This document shows positions 54,446 to 62,801 of a stretch of 62,801 nt of DNA, one piece after another. Position 1 is the stretch's first letter; each line of letters begins with the position of its first letter. The stretch covers positions 188,445-251,245 of the forward strand of contig NZ_HG417091.1 in the NCBI RefSeq assembly GCF_000455445.1. The letters are read 5' to 3'. The stretch comes from Hoylesella timonensis 4401737 = DSM 22865 = JCM 15640. Lineage in GTDB: Bacteria > Bacteroidota > Bacteroidia > Bacteroidales > Bacteroidaceae. The position numbers and the translations under genes are program-made. Below the pieces are notes generated by a model. That model was given only the letters and a program-made list of their open reading frames with translations. It ran no database searches and was not told where the DNA came from.

Positions 54446-54590
54446 TGAAGAAATGCGCATTTCTTTCTTATTTGTGCAATTAAGTAATCATTTATTTTGC
54501 GGACACTTAAAAAGTTCGTATTTTTGTGACGAGCTATTACCTTTTCGAGGGTGTATTTATCAATAAAATTTATCACATAAAATAATATCT

Positions 54591-55460
54591 ATGAAGTTGA
54601 AAATTGTCGTACTTGCCAAGCAAGTACCAGACACAAGAAACGTGGGAAAGGATGCTATGACAGAAGCAGGAACAGTAAATCGTGCCGCTCTGCCAGCCAT
54701 TTTTAACCCCGAAGATCTGAATGCCTTGGAACAGGCACTGCGCCTAAAAGAACAAAATCCAGGCTCTACGGTGGGTGTGCTGACGATGGGACCTCCTCGA
54801 GCAGGTGAAATTATACGTCAGGGATTGTACCGTGGTGCAGATACGGGTTGGTTGTTGACCGACCGTTTGTTTGCAGGTGCTGACACATTAGCCACTTCTT
54901 ATGCGCTTGCCACTGCCATTAAGAAAATAGGTGATGTAGACTTAGTGATTGGAGGTCGACAAGCGATTGATGGCGACACGGCGCAAGTAGGGCCGCAGGT
55001 GGCACAAAAGTTAGGGCTTCATCAGGTTACTTACGCAGAAGAAATCATTAAAGTGGAGGACGGAGTGGCTACCATTCGACGCCAAATAGATGGTGGGGTA
55101 GAAACGGTTGAGGCCCCTTTACCTGTCGTAGTGACGGTGAATGGCAGTGCGGCTCCTTGTCGTCCTTGTCATGCAAAACTGGTCATGAAGTACAAGTACG
55201 CCACTTGTCCGTTAGAGCGTAAAGGCGATGAAGCATGGAGTGCGCTGTATGAAAAGCGTCCCTATTTAACGCTTACCCAATGGTCTGTGGCAGATGTGGA
55301 CGGTGACCCAGCACAATGCGGTCTCTCTGGTTCGCCTACGAAGGTGAAAGCAGTACAAAATATTGTGTTTCAGGCAAAGGAGAGCAAGACGCTTACGGCA
55401 GCAGATAAGGATGTAGAAGCGTTGATGAAAGAGTTGATTGACGAAAAGATTATTGGATAA
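54591..55460 (+). CDS. etfB: Electron transfer flavoprotein, beta subunit
   Basis: The 289-residue protein opens MKLKIVVLAKQVPDTRNVG and has NPEDLNALEQALRLKEQ, LTMGPPRAGEIIRQGLYRGAD, the AMP-binding VIGGRQAIDGDTAQVGPQVAQKLG, and VTVNGSAAPCRPCHAKLVMKYKYA. With EtfA it carries electrons between the acyl-CoA dehydrogenase two genes downstream and the respiratory or ferredoxin-linked chain. Confidence 0.95.
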   Translation: MKLKIVVLAKQVPDTRNVGKDAMTEAGTVNRAALPAIFNPEDLNALEQALRLKEQNPGSTVGVLTMGPPRAGEIIRQGLYRGADTGWLLTDRLFAGADTLATSYALATAIKKIGDVDLVIGGRQAIDGDTAQVGPQVAQKLGLHQVTYAEEIIKVEDGVATIRRQIDGGVETVEAPLPVVVTVNGSAAPCRPCHAKLVMKYKYATCPLERKGDEAWSALYEKRPYLTLTQWSVADVDGDPAQCGLSGSPTKVKAVQNIVFQAKESKTLTAADKDVEALMKELIDEKIIG

Positions 55461-55574
55461 GTTTTTAGTTTGTCAGTTTTTTAGTTTTTAAGTTAAAAAA
55501 CAAAATTGCCTCTTGCTAAGGTTTTTTGTACTTAGAGAACTTAAAAACTCATAAACTCAAAAACTTATAAACTT
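55461..55574. repeat. Low-complexity inverted repeat between etfB and etfA
   Basis: Left arm (about 55461-55494, ending AGTTTTTAAGTT) and right arm (about 55538-55574, beginning AACTTAAAAACT) are imperfect complements built from short GTTTATAAGTTTTTGA-like units. They enclose about 43 nt and fill almost the whole etfB-etfA spacer. Confidence 0.55.
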
Positions 55575-55582
55575 AAATGTAT

Positions 55583-56605
55583 ATGAACAACGTATTTGTA
55601 TATTGTGAGATAGAAGGTACAACTGTTGCCGAAGTATCTCAAGAATTGCTCACCAAGGGGCGCAAGCTGGCTACTCAGTTAGGTGTAGAGTTGCATGCCA
55701 TGGCGATAGGTACTGGAATTAAAGGTAATGTAGAATCGCAAATTTTGCCTTACGGTGTCGATAAATTATTTGTGTTTGAGGGCGAAGGATTATCACCTTA
55801 TACCTCAGCACCTCATACCGATATCATGGTAAAACTGTTTGAAAACGAGCAACCACAGATTTGTTTAATGGGCGCTACCGTGATAGGTCGAGACCTTGGA
55901 CCACGCGTATCCTCCTCGTTGACCAGTGGATTGACAGCCGACTGTACAGAACTTGAGATTGGTGATTACGAAGACCGCAAAGCCAAACGAGTATATAAAA
56001 ACTTGCTGTATCAAATTCGCCCCGCTTTTGGAGGAAACATCGTAGCAACGATTGTCAACCCAGATCATCGGCCACAAATGGCTACTGTTCGTTCGGGGGT
56101 AATGCAAAAAGCACTCTATGATGGTAAGGCGAGAGGTGAAGTGGTTTACCCCGTGGTGACAGAATATGTGTCTCCTGCCGCTTATGCTGTACGAGTAATC
56201 GAGCGACATGTCGAAGAACCGAAGCATAACCTCAAGGGTGCTCCCATCGTAGTAGCAGGAGGATATGGCGTAGGAAGCAAAGAGGGATTCAATCTCTTGT
56301 TTGAATTGGCAGACGTGTTGCATGCCGAGGTTGGAGCGAGTCGTGCTGCTGTGGATGCTGGCTGGATAGATACAGACAGACAGGTGGGACAAACTGGTGT
56401 TACGGTGCATCCCAAAGTTTATATTGCTTGTGGCATCTCAGGGCAAATTCAGCATATCTCAGGTATGCAAGATGCAGGAATCATTATCTCTATCAACACC
56501 GATCCAGACGCGCCTATCAATAAGATAGCCGACTATGTGATCACGGGTTCTGTGGAGGAAGTAGTACCCAAGATGATGAAATATTATAAAGAAAACAGCA
56601 AATAA
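55583..56605 (+). CDS. etfA: Electron transfer flavoprotein, alpha subunit
   Basis: The 340-residue protein (start chosen at MNNVFVYCEIEG; an ATG two codons upstream is possible) has the family opening, LMGATVIGRDLGPRVSSSLTSGLTADCTEL, and the FAD-binding C-terminal domain IVVAGGYGVGSKEGF, GASRAAVDAGWI, QVGQTGVTVHPKVYIACGISGQIQHISGM and SINTDPDAPINKIADY. It is the partner of EtfB. Confidence 0.96.
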   Translation: MNNVFVYCEIEGTTVAEVSQELLTKGRKLATQLGVELHAMAIGTGIKGNVESQILPYGVDKLFVFEGEGLSPYTSAPHTDIMVKLFENEQPQICLMGATVIGRDLGPRVSSSLTSGLTADCTELEIGDYEDRKAKRVYKNLLYQIRPAFGGNIVATIVNPDHRPQMATVRSGVMQKALYDGKARGEVVYPVVTEYVSPAAYAVRVIERHVEEPKHNLKGAPIVVAGGYGVGSKEGFNLLFELADVLHAEVGASRAAVDAGWIDTDRQVGQTGVTVHPKVYIACGISGQIQHISGMQDAGIIISINTDPDAPINKIADYVITGSVEEVVPKMMKYYKENSK

Positions 56606-56613
56606 TTAAGAAC

Positions 56614-56662
56614 AGCCTCTCCCTCACACCCTCCCTTTTGGGGAGGGGTAAGGGGAGAGGCT
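56614..56662. repeat. GC-rich palindrome between etfA and the dehydrogenase gene
   Basis: AGCCTCTCCC pairs with GGGAGAGGCT, and inside it ACCCTCCC pairs with GGGAGGGGT around TTTTG. It is much more GC-rich than its surroundings and occupies most of the 69-bp spacer, 12 bp before the next start codon. It could lower expression of the downstream gene or protect the upstream message. Confidence 0.7.
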
Positions 56663-56674
56663 GATTATCAAACT

Positions 56675-58402
56675 ATGTCAAATTACTATACCGACCATCC
56701 GGAGATAGCGTTTCATTTAGAACATCCGTTGATGAAGCGCATTGTTGAGCTCAAAGAGCGCAACTATGAAGATCAAGAGCATTTTGAAGATGCTCCAGTA
56801 AATTATGAAGATGCCATTGAGAACTACAAACGCATCTTAGAAATCACAGGCGATGTGGCTGCTAATATCATAGAACCCAACTCGGAAGCGGTCGACTTGG
56901 AAGGACCACACTTGGAGAATGGGCGCATGAAGTATGCCAGTAAGACGATAGAGAATATAAAAGCTACTCGTCAGGCAGGACTGTGGGGTTTGTCAATGCC
57001 ACGTAGATATGGTGGATTGAACTTGCCTAATATCACCTTTTCAATGTTGTCGGAAATGATAGCCGCAGCTGATGGCGGTTTTCAAACAGTCTGGTCCTTA
57101 CAGTCGTGTATTGATACCTTGTATGAGTTTGGAACAGATGAGCAAAGAGAACGATTCATTCCTCGTGTCTGTGAGGGCGCAACTATGTCAATGGACTTAA
57201 CAGAACCCGATGCTGGTTCGGATCTTCAGCGGGTGATGTTGAAAGCGACGTTCGATGAGAAGAATGATTGTTGGAGGCTCAATGGTGTAAAACGCTTTAT
57301 TACCAATGGTGACTCGGATATTCATCTCGTGTTGGCACGCTCGGAAGAGGGAACAAAAGACGGTCGTGGCTTGTCAATGTTCATCTATGATAAGCGAGAC
57401 GGAGGCGTAGATGTGCGCCATATTGAAAACAAATTGGGAATACATGGCTCGCCAACTTGCGAGTTGGTGTACAAGAATGCCAAAGCCGAACTGTGTGGTT
57501 CTACAAGGTTAGGGCTTATCAAGTACGTCATGGCGTTGATGAATGGTGCTCGTTTGGGCATTGCGGCGCAGTCTGTTGGTGTGGCGCAAGAAGCATATAA
57601 CGAAGCTGTGGCATACGCCAAGGAGCGTCAGCAGTTTGGACAACCCATTAATGAGTTCCCTGCTGTGTATGATATGCTATCGCGCATGAAAGCCAAACTG
57701 GATGCTGGTAGGTCTTTGTTGTATCAAACAGCAAGGTATGTTGATATTTATAAAGCACTTGAGGACATTCAGCGAGATCGGAAACTCACACCCGAAGAGC
57801 GTGCAGAGATGAAGAAATACACGCGTCTGGCAGATGCCTTTACACCTTTAGCTAAGGGAATGAACTCAGAATATGCAAATCAGAATGCTTATGATGCCAT
57901 TAGTGTACACGGCGGTTCGGGCTTTATAATGGAATACAAGTGCCAACGTTTGTATCGTGATGCACGCATCTTCTCTATCTATGAAGGTACAACGCAAATG
58001 CAAGTAGTGGCTGCCATTCGTTATATTATGAACGGTACCTATCTCAATATTATGCGAGAAATGATAGAACAGCCAGTGAGTGAAGCCTTGACTCCTTTGC
58101 GTCAAAGGGTTGAAGTGATGCTCAGTCATTACGAAGAGTCTATTGCTTTTGTGAAAGATGCCAACTGTCAAGAGACACAAGACTTCTTAGCACGTAGACT
58201 TTACAACATGACTGCCAATCTTGTGATGTCGCTGCTGATACTCGATGATGCCACAAAAGCAGAGAACTTATTTGCTAAGAGTGCTCATGTGTTCGTGCGT
58301 CATGCTGAAGAAGAAAATGCAGGACACAGTCTCTTTATTAAGAACTTCACTCCGAGTGCGCTCTCTTATTATCGTACCAATGAGAAAGAAGTAACAGAAT
58401 AA
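56675..58402 (+). CDS. Acyl-CoA dehydrogenase
   Basis: The 575-residue flavoprotein has the ACAD domains in order: a helical N-terminus with MPRRYGGLNLPNITFSMLSEMIAAADGG, the middle MSMDLTEPDAGSDLQRVML and NGVKRFITNGDSD, and the C-terminal NGARLGIAAQSVGVAQEAYNEAVAYAKERQQFGQPI with SVHGGSGFIMEYKCQRLYRDARIFSIYEGTTQMQ. The Glu in IYEGT is the usual catalytic base position. An extra ~130-residue C-terminal helical domain resembles the long ACAD form. It takes electrons to EtfAB. The acyl substrate is unknown. Confidence 0.93.
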   Translation: MSNYYTDHPEIAFHLEHPLMKRIVELKERNYEDQEHFEDAPVNYEDAIENYKRILEITGDVAANIIEPNSEAVDLEGPHLENGRMKYASKTIENIKATRQAGLWGLSMPRRYGGLNLPNITFSMLSEMIAAADGGFQTVWSLQSCIDTLYEFGTDEQRERFIPRVCEGATMSMDLTEPDAGSDLQRVMLKATFDEKNDCWRLNGVKRFITNGDSDIHLVLARSEEGTKDGRGLSMFIYDKRDGGVDVRHIENKLGIHGSPTCELVYKNAKAELCGSTRLGLIKYVMALMNGARLGIAAQSVGVAQEAYNEAVAYAKERQQFGQPINEFPAVYDMLSRMKAKLDAGRSLLYQTARYVDIYKALEDIQRDRKLTPEERAEMKKYTRLADAFTPLAKGMNSEYANQNAYDAISVHGGSGFIMEYKCQRLYRDARIFSIYEGTTQMQVVAAIRYIMNGTYLNIMREMIEQPVSEALTPLRQRVEVMLSHYEESIAFVKDANCQETQDFLARRLYNMTANLVMSLLILDDATKAENLFAKSAHVFVRHAEEENAGHSLFIKNFTPSALSYYRTNEKEVTE

Positions 58403-58408
58403 TAATGT

Positions 58409-58465
58409 CTACTTATCAAAAAAGGCTGCACCATGTAAAGATGTGCAGCCTTTTTTGATAAGTAG
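58409..58465. terminator. Strong bidirectional terminator after the etf operon
   Basis: Perfect 22-bp arms (58409-58430 and 58444-58465) contain AAAAAAGGCTGCA and TGCAGCCTTTTTT around a 13-nt loop. The T-runs on both strands serve the convergent dehydrogenase and EEP genes. Confidence 0.9.
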
Positions 58466-58478
58466 GATAAATGACGAA

Positions 58479-59414
58479 TTAGAATTTGCAGGTGCCATAC
58501 TTCTCGTATCTTATCTTAGCAAGTACGGGATAGTGGTCAGAAGGAAGGCGATGCGTGTACTGTTGGAATTCTAACTCTTTGGGTGCATTTCCCGATTTCA
58601 ACTTAGGCATCTTCTCATTTGCTGTCCAATAAGCGTCTGTGTGAATGGCATAATTGTTCACTTCGAACTTGTTTGATACGAAAATATGGTCGATTCGGCT
58701 CTCTGATTTCATACTCGAATCAAAATCTTGGAATGTTCCATTCTCTGCAAATCGATGTTTTGCTGCCACATATGAATCTTTCAAGATGCCTGACTCGCTG
58801 AATATTTTGTAAATTTCATCATGCTGATCGACGTTAAAGTCGCCTGTAAGAATGACAGGGGCATTGTTTCCTGCAATCTCTTTAATCTTTTTAATCACCA
58901 ATTTTGCAGCCTCACGCCGTGCAATGACACCCACATGATCCATGTGAAGATTAAAGAAATAGAAGGTAAGGTTCGTCTTCCAATCATGAAACTTTCCCCA
59001 TGTGCAAATCCGAACACATGCAGCATCCCAACCAAGAACAGGCTTGTCTGGCGTTTCATTAAGCCAAAAGTTGCCTTTGTCCAAGCATTTTAACTTGTCC
59101 TTCTTATAGAAGATAGCTGAATGTTCGCCTTGTTCCTTTCCATCTTCACGACCAATACCGATATAATCGTACCGATCTAAGCCTCTTTTTAGATCTTCCA
59201 ATTGATGTTTCAGACCTTCTTGAGTGCCAAATATGTCAGGTTGTTCAAAGTTTAGAAAGTCACATATCACTTGACATCTCTTAGTCCAGCCATTGCCTTC
59301 CTGTCGATCGTCCTCGTTGTCATAACGTAGATTATAAGTTGCTACGAATAGATTTTGTGCTTGAATGCACAATGATGCAGTCAAAATAAAAACTGTAAGT
59401 GCGTATTTCTTCAT
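58479..59414 (-). CDS. Secreted endonuclease/exonuclease/phosphatase-family protein
   Basis: The 311-residue protein has a signal peptide (MKKYALTVFILTASLCIQA) and EEP catalytic blocks: VATYNLRYDNEDDRQEGNGW, IFGTQEGLKHQLEDL with metal-binding Glu, FFNLHMDHVG, ILTGDFNVDQHDEIY, ESRIDHIFVSN and the final LPSDHYPVLAKI. It acts outside the cytoplasm. Related secreted Bacteroidetes proteins may attack phospho- or nucleic-acid substrates; the substrate here is unknown. Confidence 0.92.
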   Translation of the reverse strand: MKKYALTVFILTASLCIQAQNLFVATYNLRYDNEDDRQEGNGWTKRCQVICDFLNFEQPDIFGTQEGLKHQLEDLKRGLDRYDYIGIGREDGKEQGEHSAIFYKKDKLKCLDKGNFWLNETPDKPVLGWDAACVRICTWGKFHDWKTNLTFYFFNLHMDHVGVIARREAAKLVIKKIKEIAGNNAPVILTGDFNVDQHDEIYKIFSESGILKDSYVAAKHRFAENGTFQDFDSSMKSESRIDHIFVSNKFEVNNYAIHTDAYWTANEKMPKLKSGNAPKELEFQQYTHRLPSDHYPVLAKIRYEKYGTCKF

Positions 59415-59599
59415 TGTTTTATGATTTAATAATTCTGTTTAATGAATACAAAGGTAAATAATCTTCTTGAAAGGTACAAAGGGATAGTTTCCTTTTTCGA
59501 TAGAGGGAAAGCTTCTCAACCCAGCGAGTTCTTATGTTAGGGAGTTTTCTTATCCAGTCTTCTAACAGCTTTTAACATCTCTTATTCTTTCGCTTGTCT

Positions 59600-61762
59600 T
59601 CATGAGCGATGAAAAGCAGCAATCATGAGGTTAATCTCTTCATAAGTAACCGTTGGTAGGCAAAGTGCTTTAATCGCAGTCCTCCCGTTGTCAATTCCTA
59701 TCTTTTGAATTACTTGCTGAATATTTTGTATATGTTCTTGCTCCATGAAATCGTTGATGTCGATGACTCCTTCTTTTACAAAATATCCCAAATGCCTATA
59801 AATAGTAGAAGTAGTAAGCTTCCTCTCTGTCGCAATCTGTAAGGGTGTGAGTCCACTCTTAAGGAGTTGGAGCGTAATATCCTTTGTATTTTCTTTTTTC
59901 TCTTTTTTCTTTTTGGTGCTTTTCGACCGTTGCTGGGAAGTTGGCGAAAGTTCGTCCAATGCCATGAGCAGTGCCTCTTGTTTGGCGCGTAAATAGTTTT
60001 CTGTGGTAAATCCGTTGGTGATGACTGTTTGTAATAAGTATTTTTTAGCTAAATACATTTCCCTCAAATCTGTGAGGTAATTGTCCAAACGGCGCATGGC
60101 AACTTTATTGTTTGACTTTACTTCCAAGGTTTGCTCAATCAAGTCCTCTAAATAGTGCTTCAGTGTCTTCTTGAAATAGTTAGCACTGGCAACTACTCTT
60201 TCAAGGAACTGTGGGTCGTGAATCTGTTCAATCGTTAATTGACTGATATACGTTGTCCATTTGTATGCGATGATATTTACTTTCTCCTGTAGCTCTTTGA
60301 TGGTGGATTTGTGGATTAAGATGAGTTTAGAATAGCTATGGAAGAACTCTATGAGCAAGCGACAAAGCATCTCTTCAGCTCGCCATATATCCATAAACTG
60401 AAACAATTCAATGAGTTGGAAACGCTCATAATCATCCTTTAATCTTGGCAATTGTTCAATACTTTTGCGTGCTTCCTCGTCTTGTCGGTTAATATAATCC
60501 GCCACCCCTTGGTCGTTTATAATGGCTTCTGCTGTAATAGGGGAGGCCAATACCAGCCCTTCCAAGGTCTTACATCTACTTAATGCCACATATACCTGCC
60601 CAAATGCAAACGATGAACCTGCATCAATAATGGCACGCTCGAAGGTAAGTCCTTGACTTTTGTGTATGGTAATCGCCCATGCCAAGCGCAAGGGATACTG
60701 ACTAAATGTTCCCTGCACCGTTGGTTCTATCTCCTTTGTCGCTTCATTAATCTTATAAGTAGTGTTTTCCCACGTTTGTTTTTCTACGACAATAGAATGC
60801 TCATCGCCAGGGCAGAGTACCTCGATATGACTGTCGTCTAAGTAGATAATGTGTCCAATCTTACCATTATAGAACAAATGCTCTGCTGAGCTATCGTTCT
60901 TAATGAACATCACTTGCGCACCCACTTTGAACACTAACGACTCACTTGTAGGATAGGAATATTCTGGAAATGTTCCTTTAATGCTTGCCATGTAATGATA
61001 AGCTTTTGCGGTTAACTGTTCCAATTGCATGTCATTATAGCTATCAGCCTTGTTGTTGTGAGTGGTCAGACGGATATATCCCTCTTCCTGTCGGGGCTGA
61101 AAGTGAGGTTGATAACGCTCGTTCAGTATCTGTAAATCAGTAGATGATAACGTGTTCTCGCGTAAATGATTGAGAATATTCAGGAAAGTCTCATCTTGTT
61201 GTCTATATACCTTTTGAAGTTGAATGGTCACATACGGAGTTTGTTGTAGCGCATGACTGCCAAAAAAGTAGGGGGTATCATAATAAGGGCGTAGCAAGGC
61301 TTCATCTGCTGGCGTTACCACGGGTGTAAGCTGTTGCAAATCGCCAATCATGAGCAGCTGTACCCCACCAAAAGGACGGTCGTGCTGTCTGTATCTTCGT
61401 AGCACCGCATCAATAGCATCCAGCAAATCACTGCGAACCATACTAATTTCATCAATAATCAGCATGTCAAGTGTTCGAATAATTTTGCGCTTCTCTTTGC
61501 CAAAGTTGTATCTCTCACGCACGGTTGCATTGGGTACAAAGGGAGATAGTGGCAACTGGAAAAACGAGTGAATGGTAACACCACCAGCGTTGATGGAAGC
61601 AACACCCGTAGGAGCAACCACGATTAAGCGTTTGCCACTGTGTTTTTTCACCATCTTCAAAAAGGTTGTCTTACCTGTTCCAGCCTTACCTGTAAGGAAA
61701 ATGCTTTGCTCGGTATGCTCTACAAACTCCCAAGCATGCTTTAGTTCTGTATTTTCTTCCAT
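59600..61762 (-). CDS. PIF1-family helicase with C-terminal helix-turn-helix domain
   Basis: The 720-residue SF1B helicase has Walker A FLTGKAGTGKTTFLK, TGVASINAGGVTIHSFF, Walker B DMLIIDEISMVRSD, GDLQQLTPVV, and the C-terminal helicase block AITIHKSQGLTFERAIIDAG with GQVYVALSRCKTLEGL. After a Lys-rich linker (KSTKKKKEKKEN) a small HTH domain (LLKSGLTPLQIATERKLTTSTIYRHLGYFVKEG) follows, of the type found in RQC helicases. It probably unwinds DNA structures such as G-quadruplexes or stalled forks. Confidence 0.93.
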   Translation of the reverse strand: MEENTELKHAWEFVEHTEQSIFLTGKAGTGKTTFLKMVKKHSGKRLIVVAPTGVASINAGGVTIHSFFQLPLSPFVPNATVRERYNFGKEKRKIIRTLDMLIIDEISMVRSDLLDAIDAVLRRYRQHDRPFGGVQLLMIGDLQQLTPVVTPADEALLRPYYDTPYFFGSHALQQTPYVTIQLQKVYRQQDETFLNILNHLRENTLSSTDLQILNERYQPHFQPRQEEGYIRLTTHNNKADSYNDMQLEQLTAKAYHYMASIKGTFPEYSYPTSESLVFKVGAQVMFIKNDSSAEHLFYNGKIGHIIYLDDSHIEVLCPGDEHSIVVEKQTWENTTYKINEATKEIEPTVQGTFSQYPLRLAWAITIHKSQGLTFERAIIDAGSSFAFGQVYVALSRCKTLEGLVLASPITAEAIINDQGVADYINRQDEEARKSIEQLPRLKDDYERFQLIELFQFMDIWRAEEMLCRLLIEFFHSYSKLILIHKSTIKELQEKVNIIAYKWTTYISQLTIEQIHDPQFLERVVASANYFKKTLKHYLEDLIEQTLEVKSNNKVAMRRLDNYLTDLREMYLAKKYLLQTVITNGFTTENYLRAKQEALLMALDELSPTSQQRSKSTKKKKEKKENTKDITLQLLKSGLTPLQIATERKLTTSTIYRHLGYFVKEGVIDINDFMEQEHIQNIQQVIQKIGIDNGRTAIKALCLPTVTYEEINLMIAAFHRS

Positions 61763-61992
61763 CGTTTTCTGTTGCCACCAACGTCTTTTGACTGTGAATC
61801 GTGATTATGCAAAGGTACAGAAAAATAATGATGTCTGCCAATCGGTTGCTTATCTTTCTTTCAATGGGGCATTGACACCTTGTTGCGCAGCATTTTCCAA
61901 AGAAACAATGTTAATAACTTGTAATTAGATTTACAAATGTTACAAAAGCTCAAAAATAGCGCTAAAGCCATACAGTTCTGCATTTTTTTTTG

Positions 61993-62000
61993 TAAGTTTG
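61993..62000 (+). promoter_or_regulatory. Likely -7 box for ferritin
   Basis: TAAGTTTGC matches TAnnTTTG, 33 bp before the ferritin ATG. No Fur box was recognised. Confidence 0.5.
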
Positions 62001-62032
62001 CAATAAATACATTACATATAAATATTAGACTT

Positions 62033-62515
62033 ATGATTTCAAAAAAATTACAAGATGCTCTCAATGAGCAAATCGTTGCTGAGATATATTCAGCCAATCT
62101 ATATCTTTCTATGTCTTTCTATATGGAGAAAGAAGGCTTTGAAGGTTTTTCTACTTGGATGAAGAAACAATCTGCTGAAGAGATGGATCACGCATACCAA
62201 ATGGCAAGCTTCATCATTAAGCGTGGTGGAGAGGCTGTAGTCAATCAGATACCTGCCGTAAAGCAAAAATGGTCTACTCCATTAGAGGCATTTGAAGACA
62301 CTTATAAGCATGAGTGCCACGTGAGTCAACTGATTGATAAGTTGCTTGAATTGGCAATTTCGGAACACGACAATGCCAGCCAAGACTTCTTGTGGCAGTT
62401 TGTTCGCGAGCAAGTAGAAGAGGAAGCGACAGCCAGTGGCATTGTAGATAGGATTAAACGTATGGGCGATTCCGCTATTTTCAACCTTGACCAGCAATAC
62501 GGTTCACGTGCATAA
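62033..62515 (+). CDS. ftnA: Ferritin (non-haem iron storage)
   Basis: The 160-residue protein starts MISKKLQDALNEQIVAEIYSANLYLSM, continues EKEGFEGFSTWMKKQSAEEMDHAYQMASFIIKRGGE, and ends in the fourth helix DFLWQFVREQVEEEATASGIVDRIK. Glu17, the EE(M)xH group near 49-53 and the later ferroxidase Glu residues are present. It oxidises and stores iron in 24-meric shells and protects against peroxide. The frame is open 32 codons upstream but the longer form would overrun the promoter. Confidence 0.95.
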   Translation: MISKKLQDALNEQIVAEIYSANLYLSMSFYMEKEGFEGFSTWMKKQSAEEMDHAYQMASFIIKRGGEAVVNQIPAVKQKWSTPLEAFEDTYKHECHVSQLIDKLLELAISEHDNASQDFLWQFVREQVEEEATASGIVDRIKRMGDSAIFNLDQQYGSRA

Positions 62516-62801
62516 ATAAGTGAGATATTCACCCATATAGCAATAATATGTAGGGGGAATTGCGATTGGCAACACAATCCTTTTCCTCCTTTTCTTTTGT
62601 TTTTTCAGCGAACAATTGTAAAGTAAAATGACAAAAAACAGCCACTTTTATTTTTGCGAAATAGAATCAGAATTTCATTAAATGAGCAAAAGAACAGTTG
62701 AAAATTTGGGAAAAACTTGCTGTAACATTACAATAGAGTGGTTAATGTAATGACTTTCTGTCGTTAACTCATTAACCTAAGCTTGTTATTCTCATGCTTC
62801 T
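62516..62801. other. Right-edge spacer
   Basis: AT-rich sequence without a recognisable gene, promoter or strong terminator up to the window end. Confidence 0.5.

Larger units (their letters stand above)
54030..54590. other. 560-bp divergent intergenic region between dnaG and etfB
   Basis: It contains the dnaG promoter (54166-54173), a phased palindrome array (54337-54395) and the etfB promoter (54415-54445). A frame of 65 codons (54086-54283, plus strand) overlaps the dnaG promoter and is not convincing. Confidence 0.6.

Overview
The window is AT-rich bacterial chromosome from a member of the Bacteroidales, most likely Prevotella or a close relative in the Prevotellaceae. The support is a SusC/SusD pair, a LacI-AraC hybrid sugar regulator, a PorT-like barrel, an ExbB-ExbD-ExbD-TonB operon, DUF4831 and DUF3822 proteins, an AICAR transformylase lacking the IMP cyclohydrolase domain, and repeated promoter boxes of the Bacteroidetes type (-7 TAnnTTTG, sometimes with a TTG/TTTG box about 18-20 bp upstream). 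The species cannot be fixed from the sequence alone.

Layout. 1-1893 is accessory debris: the start of a small gene running off the left edge, the C-terminal remnant of a probable polymorphic toxin, and a decayed 5'-truncated IS transposase. 1894-14191 (all minus strand) is a sugar-utilisation locus: LacI-AraC regulator, SusC, SusD, then behind a terminator and a new promoter an alkaline phosphatase, an (alpha/alpha)6-barrel glycosidase, a ROK sugar kinase and a secreted metallophosphatase with a PA14 domain. Two exported phosphatases, a glycosidase and a sugar kinase suggest a phosphorylated glycan or sugar phosphate as the nutrient. 14434-25616 is housekeeping: class II aldolase, NAD(P)HX repair, an hpt-adk-obgE-pgeF run in which hpt carries an in-frame TGA, a double-LytM M23 protein, AICAR transformylase and L19. 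26175-28889 has a 5'-nucleotidase split into two genes in reverse domain order, two MITE-like palindromes and PorT. 30084-35976 has a small ferredoxin and the Exb/TonB energy-transduction operon with a PstS-like lipoprotein and a TPR protein. 36193-41429 has aspartate aminotransferase, RibBA, an LptF/G permease, a START-like protein and tRNA-Met. 42516-54029 has a Dcp peptidase, a PagL-like barrel, RsmD, DUF3822, a RecD-like helicase next to a SprT-like protease, cardiolipin synthase and DnaG primase. 54591-58402 is etfB-etfA-acyl-CoA dehydrogenase. A secreted EEP-family phosphatase/nuclease, a PIF1 helicase and ferritin follow.

The most unusual material is non-coding. At least four copies of a dispersed palindrome with a CGCGTATTTGCG core lie in the large gene-free gaps (near 12331, 12514, 29318 and 41987). 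Two MITE-like elements sit back to back at 27837-28118. Three 15-bp palindromes spaced exactly 22 bp apart (54337-54395) lie just upstream of a good promoter for the etf operon. No CRISPR array, rRNA, prophage or multi-gene defence system was recognised.
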